Origin: Planctomycetota bacterium
Lineage (GTDB): Bacteria; Planctomycetota; PLA2; JAEUHO01
Direction: 5' to 3'
Assembly (NCBI GenBank): GCA_030066775.1
Contig: JASJAY010000008.1
Location: 1 to 54,764, forward strand
Length of the DNA: 54,764 nucleotides
Position 1 is the stretch's first letter; every line of letters starts with the position of its first letter. Shown here piece after piece: positions 17,426 through 25,738 of the stretch. Below the pieces are notes generated by a model. The model did not search any database, was not told the DNA's origin, and saw only the letters and a list, made by a program, of their open reading frames with translations. The translations under genes were made by a program, and so were the position numbers.

Positions 17426-18025
17426 GTGGTCCTCGGCGCCCCCGGAGACATCGGCCAGCTGGTCATCCTGGCCATCGTGTTCCTTGGCTGGGTGGTCAAG
17501 GAGGTGGTCGAAGCGCGCAAGCGCAAGGCGCTGCGTACGGGCAAGCCGGCCAAGCAGCCGTCCGCCCGGACGCAGCCGCCGCCGCGCCGGACCGAGCCCG
17601 AGGCCGACGTCATCTACGGCACGCGGCCGCTCCCCCACTTGCCCGGGGGCGAGCGGCCGCAGCCCACCGCGCTGCGCACGCCGACACCGACGCCGACCCG
17701 TGCGCCGGCTCCCGCGCGCACGCGCCCGCAGCCGCGGACCGATCGCATCCGGCCGGCCGAGGTGACGGGGCGGGTGTCGTCCGTCGTGGAGGGCGGTCGC
17801 GCGATCGAGACGCTCACCGAGACGGCCTCGACCACGTTCACGACGCGGACGAACCTCGCGCGGCGGCGGGATCGCATTCTCGAGCGCCTGCAGGTCGGAC
17901 ACGTACCGGGCAGCCTGCGGGACAAGACGCGCGTGGCGATCCTCTGGAGCGAGGTGCTCGGTCCTTGTCGCGCACTGCGTGGCCCCCACCGCGCCCCGAC
18001 GTTCGAGCGGACGGGGCGCAGATAG
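17426..18025 (+). CDS. Membrane-anchored hypothetical protein of the floA operon
   Basis: 199 residues from a GTG at 17426 with AGGAGA upstream, 10 nt after floA. An N-terminal hydrophobic segment (LVILAIVFLGWVVKEVVEA) is followed by a basic, Pro/Arg-rich, probably disordered linker. The conserved-looking end contains LRDKTRVAILWSEVLGPCRALRG. Similar short tails (A-I-x-x-x-E-I/V-L-G-P-P-x-A-L-R) recur in floA-linked genes of related bacteria as I remember them, but I cannot check this. Role unknown; it may dock on the flotillin complex. Confidence 0.7.
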   Translation: MVLGAPGDIGQLVILAIVFLGWVVKEVVEARKRKALRTGKPAKQPSARTQPPPRRTEPEADVIYGTRPLPHLPGGERPQPTALRTPTPTPTRAPAPARTRPQPRTDRIRPAEVTGRVSSVVEGGRAIETLTETASTTFTTRTNLARRRDRILERLQVGHVPGSLRDKTRVAILWSEVLGPCRALRGPHRAPTFERTGRR

Positions 18026-18051
18026 CCGAGGAGAACGCTGGGAGGAGCGGG

Positions 18052-18936
18052 ATGACGCCAGGTCGCATGGGGCTGATCTGGATCGTCCTCACGCTCTCGG
18101 CCTGCGGTGAGCCGCCGCCGGACTACGACGCGCTGATCGAGCGCGCTTCCCCGGGCGCGAAGGACGAGGGGCAGCGGGCCTTCCGCGAGCTCCTAGCACT
18201 ACGCGACAGCCCGGACCCCCGCGCGGTTCCGGCCTTGATCGAGATCCTGCGGCGTCATGAGGGGGACGGACGCACGCACCGCTATGCGGCAGCGCTCGCG
18301 CTGTGCGCGTCCGACGATCCCAAAGCGCACGCTGCGCTCGAGCGTCACGTGATGCTGCCGACCTTCTATGGCCGCAATGCCTACCGCTACACGTTTCACT
18401 GGGAGTCGCCCGGAGCTGTTCGTGATCGCTTCCTCAGTCGCTATGTGCTGCGGACCGCGAACCGCGCTCCCTCACTGGAGCTCCGCACGATCGACCTCGA
18501 GGGGCTGGGGCCCGCGGAGTTTGGATTCGAGGTCACGATCCGGAACGACACGGATGCCGCCATGGTCATGATGCATCCCGCGAGCCACGCCAACGAGATG
18601 CTTGTCTTCCGTTCCCTAGCCGGCGGCTACTGCAGCACGTTGTGGCCAACGACAAGCGAGTTCCTTGGTGTGGGCCGCCTCGACTTGGCGCCCGGCGCGT
18701 CCGTCCGGGTGACAGCCCGTGTTCAGATCGTCGGTGTGACCGAAGCTGCCAAGGCCGCGCACCGCAATCCCAGCCCCTTCGCGGAGGACGCCAACATCGG
18801 CGGAATCGGGGGCGGCTACGTCTACGTCCTGCATCAGCCTGGCCCCTACGACGTGGTCGCGTTCTGGAACGCTCAGGACGGATCCGGGCGCGCCGTATCC
18901 GCGCCCCTGCGCGTGCAGATCCCTGCGGCCAAGTAG
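18052..18936 (+). CDS. Lipoprotein with HEAT-like segment
   Basis: 294 residues from the ATG at 18052, supported by GGGAGGAG upstream and by the lipobox it creates (L15-S-A-C18). Residues about 35-110 resemble HEAT-type helical repeats (DSPDPRAVPALIEILRRHEG, then SDDPKAHAALERHV). The C-terminal half is beta-rich with an Ig-like texture (FEVTIRNDTDAAMVM). No enzymatic motif. Its third codon positions use more A and T than the neighbours, a mild sign of a different history. It follows the floA operon by 26 nt and converges on the CPXCG gene. Confidence 0.7.
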   Translation: MTPGRMGLIWIVLTLSACGEPPPDYDALIERASPGAKDEGQRAFRELLALRDSPDPRAVPALIEILRRHEGDGRTHRYAAALALCASDDPKAHAALERHVMLPTFYGRNAYRYTFHWESPGAVRDRFLSRYVLRTANRAPSLELRTIDLEGLGPAEFGFEVTIRNDTDAAMVMMHPASHANEMLVFRSLAGGYCSTLWPTTSEFLGVGRLDLAPGASVRVTARVQIVGVTEAAKAAHRNPSPFAEDANIGGIGGGYVYVLHQPGPYDVVAFWNAQDGSGRAVSAPLRVQIPAAK

Positions 18937-18949
18937 ATCGACCGGCCAG

Positions 18950-19132
18950 TTACTCGGCCTGGGCCCAGCCTCTGACGTCGCCCGACGGCGCAATGTCGAT
19001 GCGGATCTCGTTCGGATTGCAGCACACGGGACAGTCTTCGACGTAGTGCTGGTGCGCGCCTTGGGAGAGGTCGATCGGGATCACGATCTCCTCGCCGCAG
19101 CTGTCGCAGATGTAGCTGGCTTCGTCCTGCAT
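18950..19132 (-). CDS. CPXCG-family small Cys-rich protein
   Basis: 60 residues from the ATG at 19132. A longer frame starting at 19159 would overlap the end of the kinase gene. It has an N-terminal C-D-S-C pair and YVEDCPVCCNP in the middle, the signature of the small cysteine-rich CPXCG family (a probable zinc ribbon of unknown function). It starts 4 nt after the stop of the hybrid histidine kinase, so the two are co-transcribed. A regulatory or metal-binding role is possible but not shown. Confidence 0.85.
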   Translation of the reverse strand: MQDEASYICDSCGEEIVIPIDLSQGAHQHYVEDCPVCCNPNEIRIDIAPSGDVRGWAQAE

Positions 19133-19136
19133 GCCC

Positions 19137-20678
19137 TCAGGTTCGCAGGATGGACGCAACCGTCTCGCGAAGTGCGGAGGGCGTGTACGGCTTCGGGAGA
19201 AAGGTGATGTCGTCGCCGCGCGCCTGCCAGCCGACGACCGCGTCTTCGTTGTAGCCCGAGGTGAACAGCACCCGGGTCGACGGGCGCCGCTGTGCCAGGA
19301 TCTCCGCGAGCTCCCGGCCGTTCATGCCGGGCAGGACCACATCGGTCAACAGGAGGTCGATGCGGCCTCCGTGTGCGGCTTCCAGCTCGAGCGCCTGCTC
19401 TGCATCCGTCGCAACCAGGACTTCGCACCCCTGGTCGGCGAGCATGCGGCGGGTCGCTTCCCGCACGGCGCCATCGTCCTCGACGAGGAGCACGCACGCG
19501 GATCCGGCCATCGCCGAAACGGGGCTCGCGGGGGCTTCTTCGGCGGGGCAGGCGTCGACCGACGGGAGCAGGATGACGAACGTCGTGCCCCCGCCCGGCG
19601 TGCTCTGGACGTCCACCGTCCCACCGGCCTGGGTGACGATGCCGTGGCTCGTGGCCAGGCCCAGCCCCGTGCCCTCGCTGGGTCCCTTGGTGCTGTAGAA
19701 CGGCTCGAACACACGTTCGAGCACCTCCGGTGGCATCCCGCAGCCGGAGTCGACGACGCGAACGCGCACGTGCGGGCCTGGCTCGAGAGATGCATGGGCA
19801 TCTGCAGCCCGGCGTCCGAGCTGGATCCTGTCCGCGTCGATGCGCAGCGTGCCCCCATCGGGCATCGCGTCGCGCGCATTCGTCGCCAGGTTGACGAGCA
19901 CCTGATCGAAGCGACCCGGGTCGATGCGAACGGACAGCGCCTCGTCAGAGAGGGAGAGCTCGATCCGCACGTTCTCGGGCAGGAGTCGAGACAGGAGCTC
20001 CCGGCCCTGTCGAATCCGAGCGCGCACGTCCACGACCGTGGGCGCGTCGGTCTGTCGGCGCGCGAAGGTCAGGAGCTGCGACGTCAGCTCCGCCGCACGC
20101 TGCGCGGCGTTCCCGATCGCGGCCACGTCTGCACGTGCCTCGCCGTCGACCTGCATCTCGAGCATCTCGGTGGATCCGAGAATCACGGTCAGGAGGTTGT
20201 TGAAGTCGTGGGCGACACCCCCAGCGAGACGCCCGATCGCATCGAGCTGCTGGCTCTGACGAAGCTGCCGCTCCAGCTCGCGGCGCTTCGTGACGTCCTG
20301 GGTGATCCCCATCAGACGGGTGGGTCGACCGTCGCGAATGCCGAGCGGGACGAAGTTCGAGCGGAAGATGCGCCCATTGACGGCCGTGAACTCGAACTCG
20401 GAGAACTCACCGTAGGTGGCCGCCCGCAGCAGGTTCTCGATGCGCGGGCGGTCCTCGGCGCACACGGCGTCGAGGTACGGCATGCCAACGACGTCGCACT
20501 CGGCCTCGGCCGCCATCATCCGCAGGCCGGCCGGGTTCATGGAGATCAGCTCGCCATCCAGGTCGATCTCGTGGATGCAGTACGGCGAGTTCTCGACCAA
20601 GGCCGAGTACCGCTCTTCCCGCGCGCGCAAGAGCTCCAGCTCGCGCGTTTCGAGCTGCTCTTCCGATCGATCCGACAT
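19137..20678 (-). CDS. PAS hybrid histidine kinase with C-terminal receiver
   Basis: 513 residues with no TM segment, so a cytoplasmic sensor. Order: a PAS domain (about 20-130; it opens RYSALVENSPYCIHEIDLDG), HisKA with phospho-acceptor H157 in GRLAGGVAHDFNNLL, and HATPase_c with the N box NLATNARDAM, G1 DSGCGM and G2 GTGLGLA (to about 372). A receiver domain (394-513) has D446 as acceptor (LLLTDVVLPGMNG) and K496 in FLPKPY. It should autophosphorylate and pass phosphate to its own receiver. No separate response regulator lies nearby, so the output partner is unknown. The ligand of the PAS domain cannot be read. Confidence 0.92.
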   Translation of the reverse strand: MSDRSEEQLETRELELLRAREERYSALVENSPYCIHEIDLDGELISMNPAGLRMMAAEAECDVVGMPYLDAVCAEDRPRIENLLRAATYGEFSEFEFTAVNGRIFRSNFVPLGIRDGRPTRLMGITQDVTKRRELERQLRQSQQLDAIGRLAGGVAHDFNNLLTVILGSTEMLEMQVDGEARADVAAIGNAAQRAAELTSQLLTFARRQTDAPTVVDVRARIRQGRELLSRLLPENVRIELSLSDEALSVRIDPGRFDQVLVNLATNARDAMPDGGTLRIDADRIQLGRRAADAHASLEPGPHVRVRVVDSGCGMPPEVLERVFEPFYSTKGPSEGTGLGLATSHGIVTQAGGTVDVQSTPGGGTTFVILLPSVDACPAEEAPASPVSAMAGSACVLLVEDDGAVREATRRMLADQGCEVLVATDAEQALELEAAHGGRIDLLLTDVVLPGMNGRELAEILAQRRPSTRVLFTSGYNEDAVVGWQARGDDITFLPKPYTPSALRETVASILRT

Positions 20679-20793
20679 GTGCCCTGCCCCGACATGCCCC
20701 CGGCCGCACGGTAGCAGAGTCGAGCCCGCGCCGCTCGGCCGCGATTCAGACGCACTAACATCTCCCCGATCGCGTCCGGGCGTCGCGGAGGCC

Positions 20794-21546
20794 CTAGCCG
20801 AGCTCGACCTCTTCGACGACGTCGACCTCGTCCTTGTGGACGACGCGTCCTTCCTCGAGGTAGACGATCCGGTCCGCCTGGTGGGCCAGCTTGGCGTCGT
20901 GGGTGACGATCACCATCGTCTGCTTGTTGCGGGCGTTGAGGTCCCAGAGGAGGCGCCGGACGTCCTCGGCCGTGCGGCCGTCGAGGTTGCCCGTGGGCTC
21001 GTCGCAGAAGAGGAAGCGCGGCTCGTTCATGAGCGCGCGGGCGATGGCCACGCGCTGGCGCTCACCGCCCGAGAGCTGGCGCGGGCGGTGCTCCATGCGG
21101 TCCTGCAGCCCCACCAGCGCGAGCAGCGCCTTGGCGCGGTTCTCCGCCTGCTTGTGGTTCTTCCCCCAGCGCCCGAAGCCGTCGTGCTTGATCATCGCCG
21201 GAAGCGTGACGTTCTCGACGGCCGTGAGCTCGGGCATGAGGTGGTAGAACTGGAACACGAAGCCCATGACGCGGTTCCGCAGCTGGGCGCGCGCCGGCCC
21301 GGGCAGCGAGGCGCGGTTCTGGCCCTCGAAGTGGATCTCGCCTTCGTCGGCTTCGTCGAGCCAGCCGAGCACGTGCAGGAGCGTGCTCTTGCCGCAGCCG
21401 CTCGTGCCGAGGATGGCCAGGATCTCGCCTTCGCGCACCTCGAGGTCCACGCCGCGCAGCACACGCAGCGGGCCCGCACCGGTCTTGTAGCTCTTGGTCA
21501 CGCCGCGGGCGCTGAGCAGCACGGGACGGTCCGCTACATCACTCAT
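20794..21546 (-). CDS. lolD: Lipoprotein-release ABC transporter ATPase LolD
   Basis: 250 residues of an ABC nucleotide-binding domain. Walker A is GTSGCGKST (47-55), the signature is LSGGERQRVAIARAL, and Walker B/DEAD-type is FLFCDEPTGNLDG. The family is LolD/MacB/FtsE-like. It overlaps the permease gene by 8 nt and follows it in the operon. With the LolC-type permease it should drive lipoproteins from the inner membrane towards the outer membrane. The window encodes five probable lipoproteins that could be clients. Confidence 0.9.
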   Translation of the reverse strand: MSDVADRPVLLSARGVTKSYKTGAGPLRVLRGVDLEVREGEILAILGTSGCGKSTLLHVLGWLDEADEGEIHFEGQNRASLPGPARAQLRNRVMGFVFQFYHLMPELTAVENVTLPAMIKHDGFGRWGKNHKQAENRAKALLALVGLQDRMEHRPRQLSGGERQRVAIARALMNEPRFLFCDEPTGNLDGRTAEDVRRLLWDLNARNKQTMVIVTHDAKLAHQADRIVYLEEGRVVHKDEVDVVEEVELG

Positions 21547-22873
21547 GGCGAAGTGCCCTCACCGGATCCATGCGCGCGGCGCGCAGCGCGGGAATGAGAC
21601 CCGCGAAGAAGGCCATCAGCAGGCTACCGACGACGATGACGCCCACGCTCTTCCAGTCCCAGATCGTGGGCACCTCGCGGAAGCGGTAGATGTCCGGCGG
21701 GAACACGTAGAGCCCGATGTCCTCCAGGCGGTCCTTGACCCAGTTCACGTTGTCGACGAACAGCCGGCCGAGCCCGACACCGAGCGCGGATCCGATGATG
21801 CCGATCCAGAGCCCGGTCCAGAGGAAGACCGAGAGCACGCCCGTCTTGGGCGCACCCAGCGCCGACAGGATGCCGATGTCGCGCGTCTTCTCGACGACGG
21901 TGAGCGTGAGTGTGGCGAGGATGATGAACCCGCCCAGCAGCACGATGAACGAGAGCACGATGATGAGCAGGACCTTCTCGCTCTCGACGGCCTGCAGAAA
22001 GTCGCGCTGGATGTCTTCCCACGTGAAGACGCTGAACGAGGGGAAGCGGCCCTTGAGCGACGTCTTCACGGACTTGGCGTCGCGGTAGTCCTTGAGCTTC
22101 ACGCGGACGTCGAGGTACGGATGCTCGACGTTCGCCATCTGACGCAGCTGAGCGATGTCGAGGTAGAGCCGGTTGATGTCCTGCTGGACGTCCTCGCCCT
22201 CGTAGACGCCGGTGACCCACAGGTTGTACGTGCGCTCGGCGTAGGTTCCGTCCGCGCGCTCGTTGAGGATGGCGATCGACAGGTCGGTCGCGAGCAGGGC
22301 GGTGAGCTCCTCGGGCGTGGCGCTGCCGCGCCCCTTGCCCAGCAGGAACTTCTCCGCGAAGCGCCGGCTGATCAGGACGGTCTTCTTCTCGCGCTCCTGG
22401 GCGACCGCGTCGTAGAGCGGCCGATCCGGGTTCACGGCGGTCTTGACGTGGCGCGCGATGTCGGAGACCTGCTTCTCGCGCTCCCAGTCGATGCCCACCG
22501 CCTCCATCAGGAAGAGCTCGCGGTTGCTGCCGGTCAGCTGGGACCGCCGGTTGGACTCGTAGAAGTAGCCGACCGGGATCTTGATCAGCGGCGAGACGGC
22601 CCGGACCCGCGGCTCGACTTCTTTGATCTTCTGCTCGAAGGCGGGGAAGGGCGCCGGGTCCTCGCGCGGCGTCATGGTGATGTCGGAGAGGTTGCCGCGC
22701 GTCACGCGCCGCACCCGCTCCTGGAAGCCGTCCATGATGCAGACGACGATGATCAGCACCGCGACGCCCGACATCACGCCGCCGACCGAGATCAGGTTGA
22801 CGAGCCGGCTACGCAGGTACCGCCAGGACAGAAAGAGGCGATAGCCGGTTCGAAACGAAGAGGGCAGGGCCAC
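21539..22873 (-). CDS. lolC: LolC/LolE-type ABC permease
   Basis: 444 residues from a GTG start. One N-terminal TM (FLSWRYLRSRLVNLISVGGV... about 12-45) is followed by a large periplasmic domain (about 50-290, MacB-type core). Three C-terminal TMs (about 300-430) form an FtsX domain with RDIGILSALGAPKTGV, a typical LolC/E motif, and the final LIPALRAARMDPVRALRHE. Length is normal for LolC (about 400-415) with a slightly longer core. It precedes lolD in one operon. One permease gene suggests a homodimeric LolC2D2-like complex, as inferred for bacteria without a LolE paralogue. Confidence 0.9.
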   Translation of the reverse strand: MALPSSFRTGYRLFLSWRYLRSRLVNLISVGGVMSGVAVLIIVVCIMDGFQERVRRVTRGNLSDITMTPREDPAPFPAFEQKIKEVEPRVRAVSPLIKIPVGYFYESNRRSQLTGSNRELFLMEAVGIDWEREKQVSDIARHVKTAVNPDRPLYDAVAQEREKKTVLISRRFAEKFLLGKGRGSATPEELTALLATDLSIAILNERADGTYAERTYNLWVTGVYEGEDVQQDINRLYLDIAQLRQMANVEHPYLDVRVKLKDYRDAKSVKTSLKGRFPSFSVFTWEDIQRDFLQAVESEKVLLIIVLSFIVLLGGFIILATLTLTVVEKTRDIGILSALGAPKTGVLSVFLWTGLWIGIIGSALGVGLGRLFVDNVNWVKDRLEDIGLYVFPPDIYRFREVPTIWDWKSVGVIVVGSLLMAFFAGLIPALRAARMDPVRALRHE

Positions 22874-23071
22874 GGAGGTCGTCCAGAGAGAGGGGCCTAC
22901 ACTCCGGAGGTCGGCCCGAGTCGCGCGCTTCCGTAGTGTTACCCCGCTTGCAGGGCGTGAACGAGGAAGAGCGCCCCACGAAGCACCGCTTGTGGACGTC
23001 CGGGACGCCCCGCGGCGGGACGTGTCACTCCCGAGTCATCTCGTCCGCGGTGCCTGACGCGCTGCGACGTG

Positions 23072-24250
23072 CTACTCGTCCTCGGGCAGCGGCAGCACGC
23101 GCTCGAGGCGGGCGATCACCGCGAGGTACTCGTCGAGGGTGAGCTCGTTGCGCCCCAGCAGGGTGACGCTCATGCCGCCGACGTCGTCGCGGCGCAGCAC
23201 GGTGCGGCAGTCGTCGGTGCGCATGCGCACGGTCGTGTCGCGGATGGGGATCCGCTTCGGCTCGGCCGGCAGCGTCGGGCACGCCTGCCCATCGTCGTCC
23301 TCCGGCCGTTCGCGCCGCATCTCGGCGTAGCTGCGCTCGAGGGCGTCCATCTCCGGCGTGCGGGCGATGCCGATCGAGATCAACGCCATGCCGTCGGAGT
23401 AGAGCAACGTGACGATCCGGGCCGGCGGGGTGGTGTCGTCGTCGATGTCGGCGGTGCCCATGGCCGGCACCGTCACCTCGCGGTAGTCCGCGCGCACGAA
23501 CCGGAAGCCCGGCGGCAGGTCCACGGGCCGGTAGAGCGGGATCTCCGCCTCCTCGGCGATCGAGGCCAGCTGCTCCATCTCGGGCAGCCACTCGCTCGGG
23601 CAGTCGGCGCAGCAGACGGGGCCCTTGCGGCGGTCGAAGTCGTTCGGGTCCCAGTCGCCGGTGTCGTCGCTGAGCTTGCGCGCGCGGCGCACGAGGCGGC
23701 CGGTGCGGGAGTAGTCCTCGACCTGGACCACCTCGCCGGTGGTCTGATCGAACCACACCTCGCGCTCGCTCAGGCCGCCGTCACGCAGGCGCGGGGCCCA
23801 CACGGCAACGTACGCCTTGCGGCCGTCGAGCAGCTCGGCGGGAACGGGTGCCTTGATCATCCGGTAGTTGCGGAAGAAGAGCCGGCTCGGCGCCTCGAAG
23901 AAGAACTGCATGACCTGCGGGCGCGTGTAGGAGCACGGCTCGTCGCAGGTCTGGCAGCCGGCCGGGTTCTCGTGGCCCGGCACGGGCGCCATGAGCAGCC
24001 GCGAGGGGTCCCCCGGCAGCGGCGCGAAGTAGGCCCGGCGCACGGAGTAGAGCCGGCGCGTCTCCCACATGCCCGTGGTCGGGCCGCGCTCGAGGAACGT
24101 GGCGAGACCCGCGGTGCTGGGCTGCGGGTTCCAGGTGAGCACGTAGAGGAGCACGGTGAGCGCAGCGGCCACGAGCAGGAGGGCACCGAAGCCGAGCGCG
24201 TGACCGCGCGTCGCGGCGGGCTGTTCGTGGTGATCTCGCTCAGTGCTCAC
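23072..24250 (-). CDS. RseB/MucB-like membrane-anchored sigma-regulatory protein
   Basis: 392 residues from a GTG at 24250. A single TM near the N-terminus (ALGFGALLLVAAALTVLLYVL) is followed by an extracytoplasmic domain. This has conserved-looking Cys clusters (CQTCDEPCSY, CCADC) and a lipocalin-like LPPGFRFVRADYREV segment, as in the C-terminal part of MucB/RseB and LolA-type regulators. The anti-sigma-like gene lies 90 nt upstream on the same strand, which supports a role in a sigma-E-like sensing pathway. No sigma gene is next to it. The family call is moderate. Confidence 0.6.
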   Translation of the reverse strand: MSTERDHHEQPAATRGHALGFGALLLVAAALTVLLYVLTWNPQPSTAGLATFLERGPTTGMWETRRLYSVRRAYFAPLPGDPSRLLMAPVPGHENPAGCQTCDEPCSYTRPQVMQFFFEAPSRLFFRNYRMIKAPVPAELLDGRKAYVAVWAPRLRDGGLSEREVWFDQTTGEVVQVEDYSRTGRLVRRARKLSDDTGDWDPNDFDRRKGPVCCADCPSEWLPEMEQLASIAEEAEIPLYRPVDLPPGFRFVRADYREVTVPAMGTADIDDDTTPPARIVTLLYSDGMALISIGIARTPEMDALERSYAEMRRERPEDDDGQACPTLPAEPKRIPIRDTTVRMRTDDCRTVLRRDDVGGMSVTLLGRNELTLDEYLAVIARLERVLPLPEDE

Positions 24251-24340
24251 GCGTTCATCCTGACCTGCCCCGCGGCAGTCGCCAACACCAAGTGGGACGA
24301 CCCGGGCGCACACCCGGTCTGCACGTCCCGCTCGACCGGC

Positions 24341-24787
24341 CTACCGATCCCCGAGCGCGAGCACGTCGGTCGGCCCGAGGCCGAGGTAGTCGAACGTCTC
24401 GAGGTCGTGGAACAGCGCGAGGTTCGGATCCTCCATGACCCAGAGGTTCCGCTGCGCCTCGGGACGCGTCAGGGCGATCGGGGCGGCGGCCTGCGGCTCG
24501 GCCTGCTGGCGGAGCGGCGCGGCCTCGTCCCCGCGGAGTGCCTGGACCCCCAGCGCCAGCAGCAGGATCGCGGCCGCGGCCGTCCACCAGCCCCACATGC
24601 GCCGGACCTCTTCGGGCTCGGCCAGGCTGGGGGCGGCGGGGGCCGGATCGGCCTCCGGCAAGGCGGCGCGGACACGGTCCATGAGCTCGGGGTCCGCGTC
24701 GGGTCGCGGCAGATCCGCGAACCAATTCGCGACGCCGCGCTCTTCCGGCTCCAGGTCGGACGGGATGTGGTCCAGGGGCTTCGTCAT
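24341..24787 (-). CDS. Anti-sigma-factor-like membrane protein
   Basis: 148 residues from the ATG at 24787; an upstream frame extension is Arg/Gly-rich noise. The cytoplasmic N-terminus (about 1-60) is acidic and includes ELMDRVRAALPE. It is followed by one TM (MWGWWTAAAAILLLALGVQAL, with a marked W-rich start) and a short outer tail. This size and topology fit RseA-type anti-sigma factors, although the HxxxCxxC zinc motif is absent. It is the first gene of a two-gene operon with the RseB-like protein. It is divergent from rplC. Confidence 0.5.
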   Translation of the reverse strand: MTKPLDHIPSDLEPEERGVANWFADLPRPDADPELMDRVRAALPEADPAPAAPSLAEPEEVRRMWGWWTAAAAILLLALGVQALRGDEAAPLRQQAEPQAAAPIALTRPEAQRNLWVMEDPNLALFHDLETFDYLGLGPTDVLALGDR

Positions 24788-24941
24788 GCGGGTTTCCGGG
24801 TCGCTCAGAGGACGCCCGGGGTGGAAACCATGTTCCCCCTCACCCGCTGGGATCCGGCGGGTTGTACGACCGAATCCGGGCGGGGTCTTGGTCCTGCGAA
24901 TCCGTCCGCAACCCCGGCCCTCCGAGCGAGCCCGCCCCGTC

Positions 24942-24969
24942 TTGACGGAGGGGGGCCCGCCGGTACCGT
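24942..24969 (+). promoter_or_regulatory. Sigma-70-type promoter for rplC
   Basis: TTGACG at 24942-24947 and TACCGT at 24964-24969, 16 nt apart, predicting a start site near 24976 and a 5' leader of about 100 nt. The -35 box and the spacing match the tRNA-Ala promoter. The divergent region 24788-25074 contains no other clear element. Confidence 0.5.
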
Positions 24970-25074
24970 GCCCCGCTTGGCCCGCCGTTCGGGCCCGCGG
25001 CCTCTGGAGCGCCCCGCCAGCCTCCACGCCGCCGCCGGCATCCGGCCCCGGACGGCTACCGAGGAGAACGAATC

Positions 25075-25731
25075 ATGGCGACGATGTTCAACAAGGGCAT
25101 CCTGGGCACCAAGGTCGGGATGACCCGGATCTTCCACGAGGACGGCCGCGAGCTGCCCTGCACCCTGGTGGAAGCCGGCCCGTGCGTGGTGACGCAGGTC
25201 AAGACCCAGGCCACGGACGGCTACGACGCGATCCAGATCGCGTTTGGCACGCGCAAGGAGAAGCGCACGACCAAGCCGATGAAGGGCCACTTCGCGAACG
25301 CGAAGACGGATCCGAAGCGGTTCCTGCGTGAGGTGCGCCTCTCCGGCGAGTACGTCGAGAGCGCGCCCGCGGTCGGCGAGTCGGTCACGTGCGAGATCTT
25401 CGAGGAAGGCGACTTCATCGACGTGGTCGCCACGATGAAGGGCCGCGGCTACACGGGCGTGGTCAAGCGCCACAACTTCTCGACCCTCAAGGAGTCGCAC
25501 GGCGCGCACTTCTTCACCCGCCACGCGGGCTCGATCGGTAGCCGCAAGCCGCAGCACACGCTGCCCGGCACGCGCATGGCCGGCCAGCACGGCAACACGC
25601 GCGTCACGACGCAGAACCTGAAGATCGCGCGCATCGACGCCGAGAAGAACCTGCTCTACATCCACGGCTCCGTCCCGGGGCCGAACGGTGGGCTGGTCGC
25701 GATCCGCAGCGCCAAGAAGAAGTCGAAGTAG
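25075..25731 (+). CDS. rplC: 50S ribosomal protein L3
   Basis: 218 residues, a normal length for bacterial L3. It opens with GILGTKVGMTRIF, the L3 signature, and carries KRHNF, HAGSIGSRKP and MAGQHGNTRVT, which contains the glutamine methylated by PrmB in other bacteria. L3 helps build the peptidyl-transferase centre. It stands alone: S10, L4, L23 and L2, which normally flank it, are not present. A promoter-like sequence lies 100 nt upstream, and the next gene converges 7 nt after its stop. Either the S10 operon is split in this lineage or this is a second copy. Confidence 0.97.
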   Translation: MATMFNKGILGTKVGMTRIFHEDGRELPCTLVEAGPCVVTQVKTQATDGYDAIQIAFGTRKEKRTTKPMKGHFANAKTDPKRFLREVRLSGEYVESAPAVGESVTCEIFEEGDFIDVVATMKGRGYTGVVKRHNFSTLKESHGAHFFTRHAGSIGSRKPQHTLPGTRMAGQHGNTRVTTQNLKIARIDAEKNLLYIHGSVPGPNGGLVAIRSAKKKSK

Positions 25732-25738
25732 CCGGGCC

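Noticed and set aside
14293..17613. Very long open frame (over 1100 codons) antisense to nfeD and floA
   Set aside because: High GC with G/C third positions keeps the opposite strand open. The translation is low-complexity and His/Arg/Gly-rich, while the plus strand encodes recognisable NfeD and FloA proteins.
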